Below the pieces are notes generated by a model. It was given only the letters and a program-made list of their open reading frames with translations. It was not told the DNA's origin and ran no database searches. This document shows positions 25,998 through 33,924 of a stretch of DNA of 64,000 nucleotides, one piece after another. This stretch comes from CAYNNQ01 sp964398785. GTDB taxonomy: Bacteria > Desulfobacterota > Desulfovibrionia > Desulfovibrionales > Desulfonatronovibrionaceae. Made by a program: the position numbers and the translations under genes. Each line of letters starts with the position of its first letter. The first letter of the stretch is position 1. The stretch lies in NCBI GenBank assembly GCA_964398785.1, contig CAYNNQ010000006.1, forward strand, positions 29,085 to 93,084. Direction: 5' to 3'.

Positions 25998-26725
25998 AAT
26001 TCCCTCTCGCCAATCAGTTCCGCCCCATGTCCGGCCAAAATAGCAGCCGGCTCGGCTACACCCGGCAAGCCCACTTTTTCCCGGACTAGAGCCCTATCTA
26101 TAAACAATGCCTCTTTACGCCGAATCTCGGAGTCCGGCACCACATACAAAGGGAGATCCAAATCCTCGGAGACGCGCTTGATACCGGGCTCATCAGACTT
26201 GCATCCGGCAGTAGCCAAGACACGCACCCTTTCCAGAGGCAACTCCTTTTTTTCCAAGGAGGCCATGATGCACTCCCGGATATATACCGCATCCGTTCCT
26301 TTACGGCACCCCACCCCAAGCACAATATCTTTTAACGCCTCTGTTGCGGTACTGACAACGGGAACCGCCCCCAACACGCTGGCCGCAAAACAAGCCAGCC
26401 TGTTGGCTCCGCCTTCGTGCCCGCAAAGCAGGCTGACCGCAAAGCGCCCACCCGCATCTATCTGAACCACAGCAGGGTCCTTCTTCTTGTCCCGGACAAA
26501 ACCGGATAAAACCCTTACGAGCACTCCGGCCGGGGCAAAATATATCAGTGCGCGGAACCTGCTAAACAGAGCCGAAGTAACCTCGAAGAGTGAAGAAAAT
26601 CCCTCTTCCCCGGGACCCGGGTGGGAATTTTGGTGGACAAAGACCTTTGCTTCGGGCAGGTAAGCCTTTAGGCTCCTAGCCATGCATAGCCCGGTATCCG
26701 AAAGGGTGACAAGGGCAGTGTTCAT
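25943..26725 (-). CDS. cbiG: cobalt-precorrin-5A hydrolase
   Basis: 260 residues. CbiG opens the delta-lactone ring of cobalt-precorrin-5A, releasing the C20 fragment as acetaldehyde in the oxygen-independent pathway. The central CbiG core is clear: YFAPAGVLVRVLSG, VQIDAGGRFAVSLLCGHEGG and ANRLA. The C-terminal CobE-like domain has VLGVGCRKGTDAVYIRE and LATAGCKSDEPGI. It overlaps cbiE by four bases and cbiH by 55. Confidence 0.92.
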   Translation of the reverse strand: MNTALVTLSDTGLCMARSLKAYLPEAKVFVHQNSHPGPGEEGFSSLFEVTSALFSRFRALIYFAPAGVLVRVLSGFVRDKKKDPAVVQIDAGGRFAVSLLCGHEGGANRLACFAASVLGAVPVVSTATEALKDIVLGVGCRKGTDAVYIRECIMASLEKKELPLERVRVLATAGCKSDEPGIKRVSEDLDLPLYVVPDSEIRRKEALFIDRALVREKVGLPGVAEPAAILAGHGAELIGERELWPQASVALARENFMWSE

Positions 26726-27351
26726 TTTTTCTCCAACACCAACAGCTCACTTGCCCCAGCCTGGAGATGCAGCCCTTGCACTTCGCGGATTTGTATCACT
26801 TCTTCCCCGGGCAACCCCAGATCACGGCATAAAGTACAAACAAATTCGGTGCCGAGGATTTCCCAATGGGTTATCAGCCAGGAAAGGTCACTGCCCAAAA
26901 GGATAAACGCATTCTTGCTGTCCAGGACTTCGTCCAGATCCGGACCACTCCGCCCGTGGAGACTGAATACCGAGATCTCCGTCCAGGCTAATCCCAGTCG
27001 AGCCGCAGCCAATTGCACTGAACTGATGCCGGGGATAATCCGGCAACGTTTTTTTCCCATTGATTCTTGCACCAGCCCGGCCAAGCTGAAACATCCCGGG
27101 TCTCCACTGACCAACACACCCACGCGCTCTTGTTCGGCCCGGGCAACTATCTCTTTGACGACTTTTTGAAAGTCACCCCCTATTTCCCTCTTTTCCCCCC
27201 CCAAATCCGCGAACATGGCCAGTAGCCTCCCGGAGCCGAAAAGTACCCGGCAGGTTGCGGCGGCCCGCATGGCGGCAGGCAGAAGATAATCCGGATTGCC
27301 CGGGCCACAGCCGATTATAGTCACATTGGCCGAACTGTCATTTTCGGGCAC
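26722..27351 (-). CDS. cbiE: cobalt-precorrin-7 C5-methyltransferase
   Basis: 209-residue tetrapyrrole methylase corresponding to the N-terminal half of CobL. Features are VTIIGCGPGNPDYLLPAAMR, VSGDPGCFSLAGLV, IIPGISSVQLAAARLGLAW and SLHGR. It is a stand-alone CbiE; the C15-methyltransferase/decarboxylase partner CbiT is neither fused to it nor found elsewhere in the window. It overlaps cbiD by 14 bases and cbiG by four. Confidence 0.9.
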   Translation of the reverse strand: MPENDSSANVTIIGCGPGNPDYLLPAAMRAAATCRVLFGSGRLLAMFADLGGEKREIGGDFQKVVKEIVARAEQERVGVLVSGDPGCFSLAGLVQESMGKKRCRIIPGISSVQLAAARLGLAWTEISVFSLHGRSGPDLDEVLDSKNAFILLGSDLSWLITHWEILGTEFVCTLCRDLGLPGEEVIQIREVQGLHLQAGASELLVLEKK

Positions 27352-28372
27352 GTCCCAACTCCTTACCGCTTAAATCCACAATATTTACCTCCAGCACCCT
27401 GCCCGAAGACATTCCCTGCACCCGCATCAAGACATCTGCGGCCAGTAGGGGAAAAACAGCCCGGCTTTCTTTATCGCTTAGCTCCTCCAGTCCCCCCTGA
27501 ACCGTACGGACCTCCTTTCCCGGCAGCCGTCCCAATACAGTATACATCTTTTCCGCCAAAACCGGCAAAGCAGATGCGGAGTTGCTACTGTGGGTATTAA
27601 AATCCCCGCCCGCTAGCTTCAAAATTTTGCCCGGGTGCCCAAGAAGCACCGCCCTTGCAATACCTTCGCGGGGGAGGCTTTTCAGGGCAAAGGCCCATTC
27701 ATTGCCTACTTCCACAATCTGCTGCGGGTCAAAACCGTGTTTTGCAGCCGCTCGCCGGCCAATATTCCCGGGGACCAAAACGATATCCGGGAACCCGGCG
27801 GCCAGGGCCTGAGACAAACTCAAGCGCACCGTCTCCCGCATTGCGGACAGGGAAAAAGGCCGGACCCTTCCGGTAGTGCCCAAGATCGAGATCCCCCCTA
27901 CTATGCCCAATCTTGGATTGAATGTCCGCGCAGCCACTTCCCTACCGCGGGGAACCAGTATCCGCACCTGTACACAGCCGTTTGTTGCCTGATTCGCCGC
28001 CTGTTCAATCATGTCCGCCGGCACGGGATTGATGGCCGCTTTTCCCGGCGAGACGGCCAGACCGGGTCGCGTGACTATCCCCACGCCGGGACCGGCAACT
28101 AGGGCAAAAGCTTCGGCCGGACGTACTCCGGCTCCGATACGCAACCCATGGGTCGCATCAGGGTCATCTCCGGCATTTTTGAATACATAGGCCCGGTATT
28201 CCCCGTTGCGTCGGGACAGATTATACACCCTGAATTGTGCACTGCCTCCTCCGGGCAAATCAACCGCTACCCTGCCGATATCCTCTTCTCCCTCCATCCA
28301 AAGACAAGCGGCCTTTACAGCGGCAGCGGCACATGTACCCGTGGAATGGCCAGCTTTCAGTCCTTTCGCCAT
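27338..28372 (-). CDS. cbiD: cobalt-precorrin-5B C1-methyltransferase
   Basis: 344 residues. CbiD methylates C1 in the anaerobic pathway. The N-terminal GHSTGTCAAAAVKAA motif is diagnostic, followed by KNAGDDPDATHG, ITRPGLAV, the AINPVPADMI stretch, GILGTTGRVRPFS-like text and a conserved GHPGKILKLAGGDFNTHS near residue 250. It overlaps cbiL by 16 bases at its start and cbiE by 14 at its end. Confidence 0.95.
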   Translation of the reverse strand: MAKGLKAGHSTGTCAAAAVKAACLWMEGEEDIGRVAVDLPGGGSAQFRVYNLSRRNGEYRAYVFKNAGDDPDATHGLRIGAGVRPAEAFALVAGPGVGIVTRPGLAVSPGKAAINPVPADMIEQAANQATNGCVQVRILVPRGREVAARTFNPRLGIVGGISILGTTGRVRPFSLSAMRETVRLSLSQALAAGFPDIVLVPGNIGRRAAAKHGFDPQQIVEVGNEWAFALKSLPREGIARAVLLGHPGKILKLAGGDFNTHSSNSASALPVLAEKMYTVLGRLPGKEVRTVQGGLEELSDKESRAVFPLLAADVLMRVQGMSSGRVLEVNIVDLSGKELGRARK

Positions 28373-29112
28373 TTCCTACGCCGCACATGAACGATTATAC
28401 TTGCCAGGTAGCCGGGCAATTCTCCCTGATACCCCTCCATATCCCGGCAAATGAATTCCTTATGCTGTTCCGCATAGCAAACCAGGGAGGCATCCTGTAC
28501 CACACCTTCCTCCTCGAGCACCATCCGAATCTTTTCCAGATTGTGTCCGGCCTTGTATAATATAAGCGTCTCGCAGCACTCCAGCGCTGAGCGGACCTGT
28601 TCCTCCTCGGTGCCGGGCATGAGGAGCATTCGATCCTCCTGTACGGCAAGCGCTTTCTTCAGGCGGGCCGAAACCGCCTGAAAAGCGGCAATCCCGGGAA
28701 CAACATGGATATTCCCCGCCGGGAGCCTTCTTTGCATTTCCTCCAAGAAATAACAGCTGGTACTGTAAAGGAGGGGATCCCCCAATGTAATTTGGGCCAC
28801 TGCATATTTATTTTCCAGATAGTTATGGGCCTGTTCGGCCATGTCCCCCCAGAAGGCCCGAGTTTTTATTTCATCGCGACGCATGGGGTATACTGCCTCA
28901 ATAATCTTTTGTCCCTTTATCCAGGGGGATATGGAGGCCAGGGCCATCCCCTGTCCAGATCGGGAAGAGCGGGGGCAGATCAAGACATCGGAATTTTTTA
29001 CAATATGTGCGGCACGGAGTGTCAGTAGATCCGGGGATCCCGGGCCAACACCCACGGCATAGAGATGACCGGGGTACGGCCCCCGTATGTCAAGCCCTTC
29101 CAGTTCAGTCAT
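28357..29112 (-). CDS. cbiL: (cobalt-)precorrin-2 C20-methyltransferase
   Basis: 251-residue tetrapyrrole methylase that methylates C20 of cobalt-factor II. The N-terminal LYAVGVGPGSPDLLTLRA, followed by LGDPLLYSTSCYFLEEMQR, VVPGIAAFQAVSARL and LMPGTEEEQVRSAL, fits CbiL/CobI rather than the other methylases. It overlaps its neighbours by 8 and 16 bases, showing translational coupling in the operon. Confidence 0.92.
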   Translation of the reverse strand: MTELEGLDIRGPYPGHLYAVGVGPGSPDLLTLRAAHIVKNSDVLICPRSSRSGQGMALASISPWIKGQKIIEAVYPMRRDEIKTRAFWGDMAEQAHNYLENKYAVAQITLGDPLLYSTSCYFLEEMQRRLPAGNIHVVPGIAAFQAVSARLKKALAVQEDRMLLMPGTEEEQVRSALECCETLILYKAGHNLEKIRMVLEEEGVVQDASLVCYAEQHKEFICRDMEGYQGELPGYLASIIVHVRRRKWRKD

Positions 29113-30067
29113 TTTTTTCCCCCAAAATGGCCAGGGCGTTAAAAGCCGCAGAAGCGGCCGGTGAACCTCCTTTGGGGCCCGAGTTGGTTATGCAGTCGAG
29201 CCCACTGTACCAGAGGGCCTCCTTGGACTGCGCAGCCCCCACAAAGCCCACCGGCAGGCCTATAACCAAAGCGGGAGAGATCCCGGTTTCGGCATGGAGA
29301 TCAAGAAGAGACCAGAGGGAGGTGGGAGAATTGCCCACAACCAAAACAGAGCCGTGCAAGGAAGAAAAAGCAGTTTGCACACCCTGGGCGGCCCGGGTAG
29401 TTGCAGGGGAGACATCCCCTTGAACCTGGTCCAAAAGACAACGCACATTGTCCGCCCGGGTCATGCCGGCCGCCAGCATACGCACATCGCAGTATACCGG
29501 GGCCTTGGATTGCAGTGCGCTCACCCCCTTCTCCAGAGCCCCGGAGCTAAAACGTAATGCCTGCGCAAAAGAAAAATCTGCAGTGGCATGGATGACCCGC
29601 GAGGCGACCTCCCTTTTTTCTTCCCCCCAGCCCCTAAGATAATTACGGATAAACTCCAGACTGTTGAATTCGATGTCCTTCCCGGAACGGATGATCTCTC
29701 CCTGGAATATCTCCCACAGACGTTCAAATACAAGCTCGTCCAGCATGGGATCATTTTCCAATGAAGATAATACCTCCCATTGCACTCTGGGGTATTTTTC
29801 CTGCAGGCTTTGCACAAGTTCGGGGATGTCACGGTGGACATGGATACCGTTAAACAGGAAATAGGGGAAAATTACCACCCTGGATACTCCGCGCGAATCC
29901 AGCTCCCGCGCTTTTTCCTCCAGCCCGGGAGAGCCTAGGGAAAAAAAGGCGGGCTCCACAAGGGCCGGCTCCAAGCGAGGACGCAATCTAGCGACCAATT
30001 GGGCAAGAGCCGAGGAAACTTCCTCGCGCCTGCTCCCGTGTCCGAGAATTATGAACGCCGTTTTCAT
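29105..30067 (-). CDS. cbiC: fusion: CbiX cobaltochelatase + CbiC cobalt-precorrin-8 methylmutase
   Basis: 320 residues with two enzymes in one chain. Residues ~1-115 are a small CbiX domain (FIILGHGSRREEVSSALAQL, then VVIFPYFLFNGIHVHRDIPE with the metal-binding His residues) that would insert Co2+ into sirohydrochlorin. Residues ~125-320 are CbiC: VIHATADFSFAQALRFS, DVRMLAAGM, VVGNSPTSLWSLLDL and VIGLPVGFVGAAQSKEAL, moving the methyl group from C11 to C12. The domains act at opposite ends of the pathway. The gene lies three bases after cbiA. Confidence 0.92.
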   Translation of the reverse strand: MKTAFIILGHGSRREEVSSALAQLVARLRPRLEPALVEPAFFSLGSPGLEEKARELDSRGVSRVVIFPYFLFNGIHVHRDIPELVQSLQEKYPRVQWEVLSSLENDPMLDELVFERLWEIFQGEIIRSGKDIEFNSLEFIRNYLRGWGEEKREVASRVIHATADFSFAQALRFSSGALEKGVSALQSKAPVYCDVRMLAAGMTRADNVRCLLDQVQGDVSPATTRAAQGVQTAFSSLHGSVLVVGNSPTSLWSLLDLHAETGISPALVIGLPVGFVGAAQSKEALWYSGLDCITNSGPKGGSPAASAAFNALAILGEKND

Positions 30068-30070
30068 GCA

Positions 30071-31411
30071 TCAATTCCCAAGGTATGAGACGATATGTTC
30101 AGCCGTTTCCCGGCAATTTCCGAAATACAGATGGACATAACTGGCCAGGACATTATCTTGCAGGTACCCACAAACATCTACTTGCTCCCCCCGACTATTG
30201 CGGCCGTGATAAATATTTTTCAGGGCGGTTCCACAAAAATCAATCCGCGAATAATGGAATTCGTGGCCGCGCAGGGCATGTCCCTTTTGCCCCAGAAGGC
30301 ATTCCCGGGCAAGCTCCACCTCCCTGTATCCCAATGATTGTCTTCCCGGAAGCATGCTAAACTGCAAAGGGAGTACCGCGCACAGGGGATATTCCTTCCC
30401 ATGTAGATCCCGGAGTTTTTCTCCCAGGTAGATCATTCCCCCGCATTCCGCATACACCTCTCCTCCACTGCGGGCAAATTGCCGGACATCCTCTATAAGT
30501 TTTACATTTTCCTGAAGGCGGGGAGCCCACAGCTCGGGATACCCTCCACCCAGATACAGGCCATCCACCCCCGAAGGCAGTCGGTCTCCCTGTAGCGGGG
30601 AAAAGGGAACTATCCGGACCCCGCATTCCTCCAGAATATCCAAATTGGCCCGGTAATAGAAATTAAAAGCCGCGTCTCGGGCCATGGCAATCACCGCTTT
30701 CTTCTCCTTCCGCCGCACCCTTTTCCCGGAGAAAGACGTCCCGCCCGTATCCAAACTGACAATACGCTTTAAATCAAAAAAATCCCGCCCGGCCCGGCCG
30801 AATTCGCCAAAAAGACGAGAACTCTTTTGTTCCCCTTCCGGGATAAGGCCCAAATGGCGTGATTCCAGGCGGGGCATAGCGTCCCGGGGGACCGCCCCCA
30901 GCAAAGGGGGGAGATGCGCATGATCCAGATACTTTTGCAAAAGATTCGCATGGCTTTTCGAGTTGCAACCATTGGCAATTACGCCGACAATAAACCTGCC
31001 CGCCGGGTTAAAATGGTAGAATCCGGAGACAATGGCGGCAAAACTCAGGGCCTTACCAGAAGAAGGGAGGAGCAAAATTACTGCACAATCCAGAACTTGG
31101 GCCAGTTCCGCAGACGATCCCTGCATTCCGGAGGTCCCACCACCGTCATAATAGCCCATGACCCCCTCGATCAGGGCTATCCCGTTGGATCTACCCACTA
31201 GTTCCCGGATATGATCCGTAGAACACATCCAGGTATCCAGATTATAACACGGTCGGGCACTAACCGAACTCAAATGCATGGGATCCAGAAAATCCGGTCC
31301 AGCCTTGAATGCAGTAACTGACCTGCCCTCTTCCTGGAGGGCTGCAGCCAAGGCCAGAGAAACACTGGTCTTTCCACCACCGCTGCCACTAGCAGCTATT
31401 AGTATGCTCAT
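30071..31411 (-). CDS. cbiA: cobyrinate a,c-diamide synthase
   Basis: 446-residue glutamine- and ATP-dependent amidase for the a and c side chains. The N-terminal ATPase domain begins with a P-loop variant SGSGGGKTSVSLAL. VEGVMGYYDG follows near residue 85. The C-terminal class I glutamine amidotransferase domain has YLGGGYPELWAPRL and the nucleophile Cys in EVYAECGGMIYLGE, and the histidine in LRGHEFHYS. It is the first gene of the operon. The 376-bp upstream region shows no B12-box or cobalamin-riboswitch core that I can recognise. Confidence 0.93.
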   Translation of the reverse strand: MSILIAASGSGGGKTSVSLALAAALQEEGRSVTAFKAGPDFLDPMHLSSVSARPCYNLDTWMCSTDHIRELVGRSNGIALIEGVMGYYDGGGTSGMQGSSAELAQVLDCAVILLLPSSGKALSFAAIVSGFYHFNPAGRFIVGVIANGCNSKSHANLLQKYLDHAHLPPLLGAVPRDAMPRLESRHLGLIPEGEQKSSRLFGEFGRAGRDFFDLKRIVSLDTGGTSFSGKRVRRKEKKAVIAMARDAAFNFYYRANLDILEECGVRIVPFSPLQGDRLPSGVDGLYLGGGYPELWAPRLQENVKLIEDVRQFARSGGEVYAECGGMIYLGEKLRDLHGKEYPLCAVLPLQFSMLPGRQSLGYREVELARECLLGQKGHALRGHEFHYSRIDFCGTALKNIYHGRNSRGEQVDVCGYLQDNVLASYVHLYFGNCRETAEHIVSYLGN

Positions 31412-31787
31412 CTTCCCCTTTTACCCCTGGATTCAAAGAAAAAGTCGTTATTGTCACCCGCCCGGCCCCAAAAAGGATTCCATGAGTCCATACTGCTTTT
31501 CATGTATTTGGTCAAAATTCTCATGCGAACCAACAATTTTTAGTAACACGAAGAAAGAAACAACTTCTATAAAATATTCAAAAACACTGGCCAAAAAATC
31601 TTTATAAATTCCTTCTCTTTGTTGCATGTACCAAACAAACATGGCATCATGGGTTAAAATTACTTAAGGGGAATTGTATTGAACTTTTTTAAGTTTATGT
31701 TTAAAAGACTAAAAACGAGTTCAATACAAAATCCCATCCGCATTAATTACCGGCATACAACCACCAACTTCCCTAAGGAGGAGTTTT
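31412..31787. other. divergent intergenic region between cbiA and the Hdr-like gene
   Basis: 376 bp with promoters expected in both directions. No riboswitch core is seen. A 62-codon minus frame (31454-31642) encodes a hydrophobic, aromatic-rich peptide but lacks an SD. The Hdr-like gene has a strong SD (AAGGAGGAG) at its 3' edge. Confidence 0.4.
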
Positions 31788-33095
31788 ATGGCTGAAGCAA
31801 TCAAACTTGGGACAGAGCCAAAAACGACCTTCATGGACAAGGTTAAAGATATCTTGCCCGAAGAAGGACATTTGAATCTCTGCCTGACCTGCGGGGCCTG
31901 CTCTGCCGGGTGTCCCGCCTCCGGCATAGAGGAGATGGATCCCAGAAAATTCCTGCGCATGGCAGCTCTGGGGATGGACGAAGAAGTAACTTCCACTCCC
32001 TGGGTATGGTGTTGCACCCAATGCAGGAGGTGTATCTATGCCTGCCCCATGAGCATCGACATCCCCAAGCTGGTTTACCAGGCCCGGGCAGCCTGGCCGA
32101 GAGAGGAAAGGCCCAAGGGGATTCTCGGATCGTGCGACATGGCCCTGAAAACCGATGGTAACAGCGCCATGGGCGCTTCCTCCGAGGACTTCAAGTTCGT
32201 TGTCGAAGACGTCCTGGAGGAGGTCAAGGAAGAACAACCGGGAATGGAGAACCTGCTCGCCCCGGTGGACAAGAAGGGTGCCAAATACATTGTAAACCAG
32301 AATTCCCGCGAGCCGGTCACCGAAGCCGAGGAACTGGTTCCCTTGTGGAAAGTTTTGAACACGGTCGGCGCGGACTGGACCTACGGCACTGTAGGATGGG
32401 CTGCGGAGAACTACTGCATGTTCCTTTCCGACACCGAAGGCTGGGAAAAAATCGTCCGCAACAAGGTCAAGGCCGCAGAAGATCTGGGGGTGGAAGTCTT
32501 TCTCAACACCGAGTGAGGACACGAATTGTACGCGCTCCTGGAAGGAATGCGCAAGTTCAATATCGAGCCCAATTTCCGGCTGGAAAGCATCATCACCCAT
32601 TACGCCCGCTGGATCCGGGAAGGCCGCCTGCCGGTGGATCCGTCCTGGAACAAGGACATTGGGGCCAAATTCACGGTCCAGGACCCCTGCCAGCTGGTCC
32701 GCAAATGCTTCGGAGACCCCGTGGCCGAGGATCTCCGGTTCGTGGTCAAGTCCGTGGTCGGTGAAGAGAACCTGGTGGACATGTACCCGAACAAGTCCAA
32801 CAACTTCTGCTGCGGCGGCGGCGGCGGTTTCCTCCAGGCCACCGGCTTTGAGGAGCAGAGACGGAAATACGGCAAGGTCAAATTCGATCAGATAAAGGAA
32901 ACCGGGGCCAATTACTGCATAACCCCCTGCCACAATTGCCATTCACAAATACTGGATTTGAATAAACACTATGGTGGGAACTATTATACAGTCCATCTGT
33001 GGAGCCTTATCTGCCTCTCTCTGGGTATTCTGGGCGAGAACGAACGTGAGTATCTGGGACCCGAATTGCAGGAAGTAGCAGTATACGGGGCTTAA
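31788..33095 (+). CDS. HdrD/HdrB-like CCG-domain Fe-S protein with in-frame UGA, probable selenocysteine
   Basis: 435 residues if the UGA at 32514-32516 is read through as residue 243. The N-terminal half has two 4Fe-4S motifs (CLTCGACSAGC, residues ~27-37; CCTQCRRCIYACP, ~75-87) as in HdrC. The UGA falls in NTE-U-GHELYALLEG, where relatives have Cys in an ECGHAY-type motif of the first CCG region. The C-terminal half carries the second CCG domain (CQLVRK, FCCGGGGGF, TPCHNCHSQIL), which would bind a non-cubane Fe-S cluster. The downstream half has no SD or ATG of its own. A role in thiol/disulfide or membrane-linked electron transfer is inferred. A nonsense mutation is the alternative. Confidence 0.8.
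32514..32558 (+). promoter_or_regulatory. putative bacterial SECIS stem-loop after the UGA codon
   Basis: Directly after the UGA, 32523-32527 can pair with 32554-32558 (one G-U), 32532-32535 (GCGC) with 32549-32552, and 32536-32538 with 32544-32546, leaving a 5-nt loop UGGAA whose first base lies 23 nt past the UGA. Bacterial SECIS elements have a short apical stem with G in the loop 16-37 nt after the codon. The fold was found by eye, without energy calculation. Confidence 0.5.
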
Positions 33096-33122
33096 AAAAC
33101 CCTTTACCATCCAAACAGTTGC

Positions 33123-33158
33123 AAGATCCCGGTTGTGTCAACAACCGGGATCTTTTTT
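33123..33158 (+). terminator. strong intrinsic terminator after the Hdr-like gene
   Basis: GATCCCGGTTGT (33125-33136) pairs perfectly with ACAACCGGGATC (33141-33152) across a 4-nt loop, followed by six T. It lies 30 bases after the stop codon. Confidence 0.9.
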
Positions 33159-33207
33159 GTAAGGGATGGACTGGACAGCGTAAAAGGATTATAGTCTTCT
33201 CCGAGTT

Positions 33208-33397
33208 ATTTCCTTTCCATCCGTAAATGGGCCTATCCCATTTTAACGGCGTCAATTTTCGTAATTACTCGATCACCTATTAGGGTACGCTCGCTCATAA
33301 TTACTTAATTTCCTTGTTAGACAGGAAAAAATCTTCCGAATTGGGAAGGTAATATTTCTAAACCCGGAAATCTTTGAATTTCCGGATAAGAACTAGG
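33208..33397. repeat. dispersed ~190-bp intergenic repeat family 2, copy B
   Basis: Inverted full-length match of 14438-14630; the left and right ends also match the short copy at 23363-23438. Its right end (CCGGATAAGAACTAGG) lies 22 bases before the PocR-domain gene, so the repeat may contribute the promoter of that gene. No ORF is present. Confidence 0.75.
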
Positions 33398-33419
33398 TCA
33401 TCCAAACAAAGGAGGGAAA

Positions 33420-33920
33420 ATGCAACTTTTGGACTTGGCCCCTGTGGAAAAATGGGAAGAGGCAGAAAAAAAACTGCACCAGGCCTCGAACATGAATGCC
33501 TGCGTGTATGATGAGCAAGGAAGCCGCATCACAAAATATACGGCATGGGGGAATGAGATCTGTCCGCTGGTCAAGAGTCATCCCCAGGGAGTCTCCAATA
33601 TTTGCGCCGTTGCCAACCAAAACATTACCATACAAGCCAAAGATGCACAGGCCCCTGTCGTGGACGAGTGTGACGCAGGTTTTGTCAAGTTTGCGGTGCC
33701 CATCATTCATGATGGTCATTTTTGGGGTACAGTGGGCGGATGCGGCCATATCTATCCGGACGGGGAAGTAGAAACGTTTTATATCCATAAATCAATCGGG
33801 CACGACCAGGAAAAGCTGGATAAACTGGCCGCGAAAGTCCCGCACACCAATCCGGTGGAAATCCAGAAACAAATCGAGTTGGCCCAAAAGGAGTTGGCTG
33901 AGATACTCAGCTCAAAATAA
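33420..33920 (+). CDS. stand-alone PocR sensory-domain protein
   Basis: 166 residues covering one PocR ligand-binding domain, normally the N-terminal sensor of regulators or histidine kinases. Marks are CVYDEQGSRIT, a Cys in EICPLVKSHPQG, the ICAVANQN stretch, DECDAGFVKFAVPI and WGTVGGCGHIYPDGEV. No DNA-binding or catalytic domain is attached. A short charged helix closes the chain. SD is AGGAGG. The lipase-like gene follows after four bases. The ligand is unknown; several conserved Cys could bind a metal or thiol ligand. Confidence 0.75.
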   Translation: MQLLDLAPVEKWEEAEKKLHQASNMNACVYDEQGSRITKYTAWGNEICPLVKSHPQGVSNICAVANQNITIQAKDAQAPVVDECDAGFVKFAVPIIHDGHFWGTVGGCGHIYPDGEVETFYIHKSIGHDQEKLDKLAAKVPHTNPVEIQKQIELAQKELAEILSSK

Positions 33921-33924
33921 GCTC

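Noticed and set aside
31454..31642. 62-codon hydrophobic minus-strand frame upstream of cbiA
   Set aside because: No SD and no known family. A leader peptide cannot be excluded but nothing supports it.
31412..31787. Cobalamin riboswitch upstream of cbiA
   Set aside because: Looked for a B12-box-like GCCACTG and the flanking conserved segments on the minus strand; none was found in the non-coding part.
32526..33095. Separate gene for the second half of the Hdr-like protein
   Set aside because: It would need a TTG start with no SD, begins in the middle of a conserved motif, and is in frame with the upstream half. One gene with a recoded UGA explains it better.
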